A stretch of 64,000 nt of DNA, from positions 270,066 through 334,065 of the forward strand of contig NZ_FXZK01000005.1 of assembly GCF_900184895.1 (NCBI RefSeq), written 5' to 3'. The stretch is from Flavimaricola marinus. Lineage in GTDB: Bacteria; Pseudomonadota; Alphaproteobacteria; Rhodobacterales; Rhodobacteraceae. Shown one piece after another: positions 57,649-64,000 of the stretch. The position numbers and the translations under genes are program-made. The first letter of the stretch is position 1, and the number at the start of each line of letters is the position of its first letter. Below the pieces are notes generated by a model. It searched no databases and was not told the DNA's origin. It saw only the letters and a program-made list of their open reading frames with translations.

Positions 57649-58231
57649 CCTGCATTACCTCTGCCACCTGCGCCCGAAGCGCCGGGATCACCTCAAGTTC
57701 AAACCACGGGTTCGCCTTCAACCACCGGGTATTGCGCCACGACGGATGGGGCAAGGGGAAGACGTGCGGCGCATGTTCGCGCCAGCCTCGCACGACATCG
57801 GTCATGCTCCTGCTCGTCTGAAGATGCCAGCGTTGCGCGGCAGCGCCGACCAGAACCGTGAGGCGGACCTCACTCAATTCCCCGAGCACGGGAGTTCGCC
57901 ATGTCCTTGCGCATATCGTGGGGGGCGGCAAGTCAGAACCTTTGGCGTCATACCCCGGAAAACAGAAGGCCATCGGCACGATTGCCACTCTTGACCGATC
58001 ATAGAACTCGGCCTCATCCATGCCGAGCCACGCTCGCAATCTGTCCCCGGATGGATCGGTAAACGGTCGTCCGCTGGCGTACACCCGCGCGCCGGGGGCC
58101 TGACCCGCGATCAGGATCTTCGCTTCTCGTCGAAACCAGACCACAGGGCGCGGCTCATGGGCGGTCTCGGTTCGGGCAAATCGGTCACGACACAGCTCGC
58201 ATGCCGATATTTCGTTGACCAGATCCGGCAC
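57641..58231 (-). CDS. Uracil-DNA glycosylase family protein
   Basis: A 196-aa protein of the uracil-DNA glycosylase superfamily. Motif A is ILIAGQAPGARVYASG, and motif B is near HPSWRNTRW. Cysteines in ISACELCRDRF, FCFPGYD and PTICARTW resemble those binding a 4Fe-4S cluster in family 4 or 5 glycosylases. It would remove uracil or related bases from DNA, but substrate specificity is unproven. It overlaps the SseB gene by eight bases and diverges from the capsule gene kpsT. Confidence 0.8.
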   Translation of the reverse strand: MPDLVNEISACELCRDRFARTETAHEPRPVVWFRREAKILIAGQAPGARVYASGRPFTDPSGDRLRAWLGMDEAEFYDRSRVAIVPMAFCFPGYDAKGSDLPPPTICARTWRTPVLGELSEVRLTVLVGAAAQRWHLQTSRSMTDVVRGWREHAPHVFPLPHPSWRNTRWLKANPWFELEVIPALRAQVAEVMQDG

Positions 58232-58356
58232 TGGCTCTGCCTCCGACTGTATTGGTGTGGCGATGTCTCGAGCCGAACCCTACCGCAACCGGGACTCGGA
58301 TACACCTTCGATACGACAGCGCTTCCATGCCGGTTCGGGCATGATCAGGAATAGTT

Positions 58357-58368
58357 ATAACATGTTAT
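58357..58368. promoter_or_regulatory. 12-bp perfect palindrome upstream of kpsT
   Basis: ATAACATGTTAT is a perfect inverted repeat in an AT-rich stretch ~110 bp before kpsT and ~125 bp before the divergent UDG-like gene start. It may be a regulator site for the capsule genes. TATGGT overlaps its right end and could be a -10 element. Confidence 0.4.
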
Positions 58369-58475
58369 GGTTTAGGGCACCTTTTTGCCGTATTTTGCGT
58401 CTATAAGGGTTGTAGGATGCCTCCGAGCAAGCCGAAAAGGCATGGGGGCCGGAGCAGTACGGGGCTATCGACGCG

Positions 58476-59129
58476 ATGCTCGAGTTCGAGAATGTCAGCA
58501 AGTCCTTCTGGACTGGCACGCAGCGCAAGGTCATTCTTGATCAGGCGTCTTTCCGCGTTGAGCTTGGTAATTCGCTTGGCATCCTCGCGCCGAACGGAAC
58601 CGGAAAAACCACCCTGATCAACATGATGGCGGGTCTGGAGAAGCCAGACGAAGGCCGCATCAATCGCGAATGTAGAATTTCGTTTCCACTGGGCTTCATG
58701 GGCGGTGTGGTCAACCGGCACACTGCGATGGAGAACAGCCGCTATATCGCCCGCCTCTACAGGTTGGACCCCGACTACGTCGAGAGCTTTTGCCGCTGGC
58801 TTTGCGGCATCGACGAGTATTTCGACATGCCAGTCGGCACCTATAGCCAGGGGATGCGGGCTCGGTTCACCTTTTCGCTCATGCTGGCCCTCGATTTCGA
58901 TCTATACCTGATCGACGAAGGGATGCCGCAAACGACAGACGCGGAATTCAACCGCAAAGCGGGCGAGATCCTGCGCGAGCGGCTTGAAACCACGACCGTC
59001 ATCATCGTCTCGCACCAAGCCGCCACGCTGGAACGCTTTGCCCGTTCTGCCGCAGTTTTGCGCGATGGCAAGATTCACATGTTCGACACATTGGAAGAGG
59101 CCAAGCAGCTGTATGACTACGAAGCCTAG
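58476..59129 (+). CDS. kpsT: Capsule polysaccharide export ATPase (KpsT-like)
   Basis: A 217-aa ABC ATPase of the ABC-2 polysaccharide exporter group. It has Walker A LAPNGTGKTT, the Q-loop region FPLGFMGGVVNRHTAMEN, the signature TYSQGMRARF, and Walker B DLYLIDEG followed by TDAEFNRKA, closely following E. coli KpsT. The partner permease KpsM is not found next to it. Start ATG 58476 has no strong ribosome site, and the upstream 240 bp holds an operator-like palindrome. The next gene overlaps its end by 17 bases. Confidence 0.9.
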   Translation: MLEFENVSKSFWTGTQRKVILDQASFRVELGNSLGILAPNGTGKTTLINMMAGLEKPDEGRINRECRISFPLGFMGGVVNRHTAMENSRYIARLYRLDPDYVESFCRWLCGIDEYFDMPVGTYSQGMRARFTFSLMLALDFDLYLIDEGMPQTTDAEFNRKAGEILRERLETTTVIIVSHQAATLERFARSAAVLRDGKIHMFDTLEEAKQLYDYEA

Positions 59130-60825
59130 AGCAAAGAAGTATCGCATTCGCCGCAGCGCGCCGCTGACGGAAGGAATGCCGGTGCCGGAGACGGGCAATG
59201 CCCCCGCGCAACCAGTGCCGGACGCTGTCAACGCGCCTCTATCGCCGGGTCGCCGCAAAAGCAACGCGGCCTTCTTGGGCGAGCCGGTCTCGAATATGGT
59301 TCTCGGCCAGGGCAACCAGCCGGAGCCTCCACCGGAGGCGACGGCCCAGACCGGTGCCGTCGACAGCGCGAATTTTGCCCAAGCGGAACAGGAGATAGAT
59401 GCTCTCCGTCAGGAAGGACTGACCGGGCGCCAACTGCGTATGGCGCGCCGGGTCGCACAAAAGAACGGACTTGCTGTCACCTCGGATTTCGATGCGGTGC
59501 GCCAATTGCGTGCCAGAGGTATCGATCCGTTTCAACGCTCCAACGTGCTTGAGCTTGTCGTGCCGGGTGGCGAGCAAACACCGCAGACCGCCGACGGCAA
59601 AGTTCAATTGCCGCAGACCGTGCCTTCGACGCCGCGCAACCTGCCGTCCACGGAGCGCGTGAACCCGGCGGAGCGGCGTGCCGGCGAGATTGCCAAGATC
59701 CAGAAGGATCTGGCCAAGCGCCGCCGTCGCAAATCGCTTTTGCTGCTGGCCCGTTTGAGCATCTTCGTTCTTTTACCGACGCTTATGGCCGGTTGGTATT
59801 TCTATGTCATGGCGACACCGATGTACGCCACCAAGTCCGAATTCGTCATTCAGCAATCTGAAGCCGGGGCCGGAGGCGCGGGCCTTGGCGGTCTCTTTGC
59901 CGGCACTTCGATGGCCACTCAACAAGACAGCATCACCGTGCAATCCTTTCTGACCTCTCGTGCCGCGATGGCCAGATTGGATGCCGAGCACGGTTTCAAG
60001 GATACGTTCTCTGACCCGGCCATCGACCCGATCCAACGTCTGCCCGCCGACGCCACCAACGAAACCGCCTATGGCGTCTATCAGGATCATGTGCGGATCA
60101 GTTACGATCCGACCGAGGGTATCCTCAAGATGGAGGTCATCGCCCCCGACCCCGCCACCAGCCAGTTGTTCTCCGAAGCCCTGATCGGCTACGCGGAAGA
60201 GCAGGTCGACCAATTGACCCAGCGTCTACGCGAGGATCAGATGGCCGGCGCGCGCGCATCATACGAAGAGGCAGAGCGGCGGCGCTCGCAATCGCTGGCC
60301 GATTGGCTGGCGATCCAGGAGGAAGTCCAGCAAATCGATCCGATCGGCGAAACGGCGGCGCGGACCCAGCAGATCTCTGCACTGGAAACCCAACGTCAGC
60401 AGCTGCAACTGGAATTGCAGACGCGATTGAGCGTTGCACGGCCGAACGAAGCTCAGGTCAATTCCCTTCGCAGCCAGATCGGCAATATCGAGGTGCTGAT
60501 TTCAGACCTCCGTGCCGAAATGACGGAGGCGACCGCCAACGGGACTTCTCTGGCCGCCAAGAACCAAGAGCTTCGACTGGCCGAGGAGAACTACACTTTC
60601 CAAACCGTTCTGGTTCAGCAGGCGCTACAGCAAATGGAGGCTGCGCGGATCGAGGCGAACAGACAGGTGCGCTACCTGTCGCTTGGCGTCGAACCATTGG
60701 CACCGGACGAAGCCACCTATCCACGCGCGTTCGAGAATACGGTGCTGGCCTTCCTGATTCTTTCGGGAATCTATCTGATGCTCTCGATCACGGCATCGAT
60801 CCTGCGTGAACAGGTGACCTCGTAA
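59113..60825 (+). CDS. kpsE: Capsule export inner-membrane protein (KpsE-like) with long N-terminal extension
   Basis: A 570-aa protein of the polysaccharide co-polymerase/KpsE type. Residues 1-~200 are polar, charged and probably disordered. A first membrane helix is at about 205-225 (LSIFVLLPTLMAGWYFYVM), followed by a large periplasmic domain with a long coiled coil (EEQVDQLTQRLREDQMAGAR, ISALETQRQQLQLELQTRLS) and a C-terminal membrane helix (VLAFLILSGIYLMLSITASI). In E. coli, KpsE bridges the inner-membrane exporter and the outer-membrane channel KpsD. The N-terminal extension is not in E. coli KpsE. The overlap with kpsT implies co-translation. Confidence 0.85.
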   Translation: MTTKPRAKKYRIRRSAPLTEGMPVPETGNAPAQPVPDAVNAPLSPGRRKSNAAFLGEPVSNMVLGQGNQPEPPPEATAQTGAVDSANFAQAEQEIDALRQEGLTGRQLRMARRVAQKNGLAVTSDFDAVRQLRARGIDPFQRSNVLELVVPGGEQTPQTADGKVQLPQTVPSTPRNLPSTERVNPAERRAGEIAKIQKDLAKRRRRKSLLLLARLSIFVLLPTLMAGWYFYVMATPMYATKSEFVIQQSEAGAGGAGLGGLFAGTSMATQQDSITVQSFLTSRAAMARLDAEHGFKDTFSDPAIDPIQRLPADATNETAYGVYQDHVRISYDPTEGILKMEVIAPDPATSQLFSEALIGYAEEQVDQLTQRLREDQMAGARASYEEAERRRSQSLADWLAIQEEVQQIDPIGETAARTQQISALETQRQQLQLELQTRLSVARPNEAQVNSLRSQIGNIEVLISDLRAEMTEATANGTSLAAKNQELRLAEENYTFQTVLVQQALQQMEAARIEANRQVRYLSLGVEPLAPDEATYPRAFENTVLAFLILSGIYLMLSITASILREQVTS

Positions 60826-60900
60826 GCAGCTAATACGCTTGGCAAAACAGACTCACCGCGCCTAAAGTCGGTGGGTCTGTATTCAAACAAAAGCGATACG

Positions 60901-62232
60901 ATGCCCATTATTCGAACACTGATCTTGGCGATTTTGGTGATGATTGCCGCGCCGATGTCAGCTCAGGAAACCAATACCGGACCGAACGGCACCATTGCGA
61001 CGCAAAGCGACGCAAGTAGCGACGCCGCCATGGCCGTCCGAATCCGTCAGATCCTGTCTGAGCTCGGTGGCTTTGAAGATGTCACAGTGACCGTGGCAGA
61101 GGGCATTGTGACCCTGCGGGGGACAACGAACTCACTCAGCGAGGCGAGTGAACTAGCGACACTTGTGACCCGGGTTGAAGGCGTCGTCGCGATCAAGAAC
61201 GAAGTGAGGGAGACGACCGACATTACACGTCGCCTGAATCCCGCAATCGAACGGTTTCAGGCTCGGATCGACCAGTTGGTCACCATGCTGCCGCTGCTGC
61301 TGATCGCGCTCGCGGCCTTTGCGGGCATCACCTTCCTTGGATGGTTGATTTCTTCGAGGCGCAGACCATGGGACAGACTCGCCCCCAACGCGTTCATCGC
61401 AGCACTTTACCGGCAGTTGGTCATGATCGCGTTCGTGGTGGCAGCGATGGTCATCGCTCTCGACATCCTCAACGCTTCCGCGCTCTTGGGCACAATTCTC
61501 GGTGCCGCCGGTATTGTCGGCCTCGCCTTTGGTTTTGCTGTCAGAGACACGGTCGAGAATTATATCGCCTCGATCATGCTCTCCATACGCCAGCCGTTTC
61601 GCCCGAACGACACGATCGAAATCAACGGCGACGAAGGCAAGGTTATCCGCCTGACCAGCCGCGCGACCATCTTGCTGAGCTTTGACGGTAATCAGATACG
61701 CATCCCGAATTCGACGGTCTTCAAGAGCCGAATCGTGAACTATTCCCTCAATGTCGAGCGTCGGTTCAAGTTCTCCCTGGCGGTGGACTGGGATGCCGAC
61801 CTGACCGCCGTCCGTCAGACGGCCCTGGATACGGTTGAATCGCTGCCATTCGTTTTGCCCGAACCGGGCCCGTCGGTCTGGATCGAAGCCATCACAGACA
61901 GTGGAATCGAGATCATCGTCACAGGCTGGATCAACCAGAACGATACGTCGATTGTCCTCGCAAAAGGCGAGGCGCTGCGGCAGGTCAAAATGGCCATCGA
62001 GGCGATGGGCGTCAGCTTGCCTGAAACGACCTACCGGATTGTCGTCGACGGCGAGCTACCACCCCATTCCGCACCAAACGCAAGTCGCCGTCCAACCACA
62101 CCGCCCAAATCCGACACCACCGTGGTGGCCGTAGAAGCCGAAGCAGAGAGCGCTCTGGACAAGATCGTAGACGCAGAACGGGAACTTGAAGACAACGAAG
62201 ATCTGCTACGATCCGACGCGCGACAAGAATAG
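60901..62232 (+). CDS. BON-domain mechanosensitive channel (MscS family)
   Basis: A 443-aa protein with a signal peptide (TLILAILVMIAAPMSAQE), then a BON domain at about residues 45-105 (ILSELGGFEDVTVTVAEGIVTLRGT), which binds phospholipid. After it come an inner-membrane helix (LLLIALAAFAGITFLGWL) and the MscS core: a pore helix near LGAAGIVGLAFGFAVRDTVEN and the beta domain with PFRPNDTIEINGDEGKV. The C-terminus is acidic. Such channels release solutes when turgor rises. A GTG at 60871 is an alternative start. The BON-MscS fusion is common in alphaproteobacteria. Confidence 0.9.
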   Translation: MPIIRTLILAILVMIAAPMSAQETNTGPNGTIATQSDASSDAAMAVRIRQILSELGGFEDVTVTVAEGIVTLRGTTNSLSEASELATLVTRVEGVVAIKNEVRETTDITRRLNPAIERFQARIDQLVTMLPLLLIALAAFAGITFLGWLISSRRRPWDRLAPNAFIAALYRQLVMIAFVVAAMVIALDILNASALLGTILGAAGIVGLAFGFAVRDTVENYIASIMLSIRQPFRPNDTIEINGDEGKVIRLTSRATILLSFDGNQIRIPNSTVFKSRIVNYSLNVERRFKFSLAVDWDADLTAVRQTALDTVESLPFVLPEPGPSVWIEAITDSGIEIIVTGWINQNDTSIVLAKGEALRQVKMAIEAMGVSLPETTYRIVVDGELPPHSAPNASRRPTTPPKSDTTVVAVEAEAESALDKIVDAERELEDNEDLLRSDARQE

Positions 62233-62296
62233 GAATATTTTTGCGCAAGAGGGGCTTGATCAGCCCCTCCATCCCAAGTATTGACCGCCTCGCTGA

Positions 62297-62371
62297 TGGG
62301 GTGTGGCCAAGTGGTAAGGCAACAGTTTTTGGTACTGAAGATCGTAGGTTCGAATCCTACCACCCCAGCCA
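62297..62371 (+). tRNA. tRNA-Gln (TTG anticodon)
   Basis: A 75-nt cloverleaf with encoded CCA. The acceptor TGGGGTG pairs with CACCCCA, the D-arm is GCC-AAGTGGTAA-GGC, the anticodon loop TTTTGGT gives anticodon TTG, and the T-arm GTAGG-TTCGAAT-CCTAC is perfect. The sequence closely resembles E. coli tRNA-Gln, and one anticodon-stem pair (27:43) is mismatched. Immediately after it, an integrase gene lies on the same strand, so the 3' end is a likely attachment site. Confidence 0.95.
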
Positions 62372-62467
62372 GCATTAACAAATCCAGATAGTTAAATACT
62401 TCTGGTGGGTTAGTCGCCCATACTGTTACGATTAACTGTAACACCCCCCTGTTACGGTTCCCCGCAA

Positions 62468-63889
62468 ATGACACGTCACAAGCTCATCCACAGGCGCTCT
62501 GGATCAGACAAATGGTATGTCCGGGTCCAGGTCCCACAGGAACTTCAGACCCAGATGGGTCGCAAGGAAATCTGGCAGTCCCTTGGCACGAGCGATCGGA
62601 AGGTCGCTTTGAAGTTGGCACCAGCCAAAATTGCCGAAATTCAGAACAAGATCGAAGCAGCACGTCGTGAAGCACCTCGGACTCCCACCCGAGACGAACT
62701 TCATGACGCTGTAAGACGCTTCTACGAGGACGAAGTGCAGGCCGACCTTGACGAGAGAGCACACGAACCTGACCTTGTGAGGGAATTTCTGGGCGCAAAC
62801 CCGTCACGCTACCGGGATTACTCTGAAGATCTCCGAAACCAGATGGCGGCCCTAAACATGTCGCATGTGGAGAATGATCTCGAGAATCTTCTATACAATG
62901 AAAGGCTCACACTCGAAGGCAACGAATTGCTCAGGGCCGAACTGGCGCAATTGCTCATGCGTGCCCGAATTGAAGCGGCGCGCAGGTGGGCAGAGCACGA
63001 CTCGGCGATCTTTGATGAAGAACCCGCGGATCGCTTTTTTCGAGTTGCGGCGCCTCCGCGGCAACCAGAGCCAGAACCCTCTTCGGCGCACAAAATGCTA
63101 GTGACATTGTTCGAGGACTACGCGGTCGCACGCGCCTCCGTTCTCAAAGAGAATACCATCGACGACTGCCGGAAGACCGTTCATCGTTTCGCGGAATTTG
63201 TGGGGCTGGCCCGCCCGGTTGACAAGATAGAGCGAACCGAGGCACGGGAGTGGCGAGAACTTCTGAGGAGTTGGCCGCAGTATGCCAGTCAGGCAGAGGT
63301 CTTCTCAGGCCTCGACTTCAAAGCCGTCCTCGAGACGAACAAGCAGGTTGGCCGAAACCCAATTACCTTGCGCACAGCAAACAAGTATCTGGCCGATATG
63401 AGCGCCTTCTTCGACTGGCTGACAAAAGAGGATCATGTCCCTACCAACATATTCAAAGGTCTGACTTTTGAGAGCCGGCGGCAAGAGCAAAAGAACTATC
63501 CTTTTACCACCAACCAACTCAATCACTTGATGTCCTCACCGCTCTTGGTTGGTGCTATGGGTGATCAGTCCATTTCTGAAGTTGCACGGCCAGGCGAAGT
63601 CAGAATTCGTGACTGGCGATATTGGATCGTGCTATTGGGTCTCTTTTCTGGCGCGCGCCAAGGTGAAATCGCTCAGATGGAATTGGTCGACATCCACCGG
63701 GAAGAGGGCATCGACTTCATCCACATAACCAACCAAGGCGAAGATGTCAGGAAGTCCATCAAGGCCTCCTACTCTCGCCTTCGTGTGCCCATCCATTCAC
63801 AATTGATCGCACTTGGCTTTCTGAGCTACGTGGATCAACGCCGCATCGAAGGCGACAAAATGCTGTTTCCAACTGGAGTAGCCCCCTGA
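62468..63889 (+). pseudogene. Tyrosine recombinase (phage integrase), truncated at its C-terminus
   Basis: A 473-aa reading frame starting MTRHKLIHRRSGSDKWYVRV (AP2-like DNA-binding start), with the core-binding domain (residues ~210-310) and the first part of the catalytic domain. The first catalytic arginine is in LFSGARQGEIAQME and the beta-hairpin lysine region follows. The reading frame then runs into foreign sequence at the codons GTA GCC CCC TGA. The conserved H-x-x-R and Tyr nucleophile boxes are missing, so it is probably inactive. The cut is at the left end of an IS3-family element. Base composition is lower in GC than upstream. It probably integrated an island at tRNA-Gln. Confidence 0.85.
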
Positions 63890-64000
63890 AAGTGGTCCAC
63901 CAACTGGGATAGATTTGTCCCGCAAATTGGAGGATCAGCGATGGCTGGAAAACGAGAAAAGCCCGAAGAGATCGTATCGAAGCTTCGGCAGGTTGAAGTT
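63887..64000 (+). mobile_element. IS3-family insertion sequence, left end (continues beyond window)
   Basis: The element appears to start at about 63882-63887 with TGAAAGTGGTCCACC, a typical IS3 inverted-repeat start, directly after the interrupted integrase. It then has a short leader and the OrfA start at 63941. The right end lies outside the window. The exact boundary and the target-site duplication cannot be fixed from one end. Confidence 0.7.
63941..64000 (+). CDS. IS3-family transposase OrfA, N-terminal part
   Basis: The first 20 residues, MAGKREKPEEIVSKLRQVEV, begin the helix-turn-helix OrfA of IS3 elements. A strong GGAGGA site (63929-63934) precedes the ATG. The rest is beyond the window. 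OrfA usually works with OrfB by programmed frameshifting. Confidence 0.85.
   Translation, partial: MAGKREKPEEIVSKLRQVEV

Noticed and set aside
58263..58406. Small plus-strand ORF MSRAEPYRNRDSDTPSIRQR...
   Set aside because: It overlaps no known family, lacks a ribosome site, and lies in a regulatory gap. Chance cannot be excluded.
62297..62371. tRNA as a pseudogene because one anticodon-stem pair is mismatched
   Set aside because: All other stems, invariant bases and the encoded CCA are intact. A single mismatch at 27:43 is tolerated in many tRNAs.

Overview
The window is high-GC DNA from an alphaproteobacterium, most likely a member of the Rhodobacteraceae/Roseobacteraceae. Support comes from the gene content and order: an uninterrupted nucleoside-salvage operon (cdd-deoA-deoB-add, then upp), leuA next to mreBCD-mrdA-rodA, an alphaproteobacterial CsgH-type curli locus, PCu(A)C copper chaperone, FeS-type bacterial (6-4) photolyase, and two TTAA-N7-TTAA (CtrA-like) sites. 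No taxonomy search was possible, so this is inference from gene families.

Layout. 1-9100: the end of a GNAT acetyltransferase, an aldo/keto reductase, a beta-helix/RTX secreted protein, an MFS transporter, metG, an M48-like protein without its catalytic motif, and a SPOR-domain protein. 9179-13751 (minus strand): nucleoside salvage. 13917-20724: a short SulP permease, a glyoxalase-cupin-cupin fusion, malic enzyme with a phosphotransacetylase-like tail, and propionyl-CoA synthetase. 20778-22717 (minus): curli subunits with the chaperone CsgH and a lipoprotein. 22903-28312: nadK, glyA, copper chaperone, small membrane proteins and lipoproteins, and tandem cold-shock genes with duplicated promoters and leaders. 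28388-33433: an SRAP/HMCES protein lacking Cys2, tesA, a divergent YbbA/YbbP-like ABC pair and a gamma-glutamylcyclotransferase-like protein. 33521-43939: gltX, a zincin, a PfkB kinase, a DHA2 efflux pump, DUF1801, nadE, glsA, an 18-repeat MORN protein and a small outer-membrane-like protein. 44494-48045: a PHB-depolymerase-like esterase with a Gly-Trp-Thr linker, the photolyase and an SDR. 48180-56822: a leucine leader peptide, leuA, the rod-shape operon mreB-mreC-mreD-mrdA-rodA and a GhrA-like reductase. 56866-62232: SseB, a uracil-DNA glycosylase family protein, capsule-export KpsT/KpsE homologues and a BON-MscS channel. 62297-64000: tRNA-Gln(TTG), an integrase cut off by an IS3-family element, and the start of its transposase OrfA. 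This last segment is visibly less GC-rich and looks like the left edge of a genomic island.

Most of the window is chromosomal core. The less ordinary signals are regulatory or degenerate: the probably leaderless leucine attenuator in front of leuA; a triple direct repeat with exact 11-bp period upstream of both metG and mreB; paired cold-shock promoter/leader units; enzyme relatives that have lost catalytic residues (M48-like, SRAP); a curli locus whose major subunit carries stacked cysteines; and dispersed intergenic repeats. I found no CRISPR array, rRNA or complete prophage.
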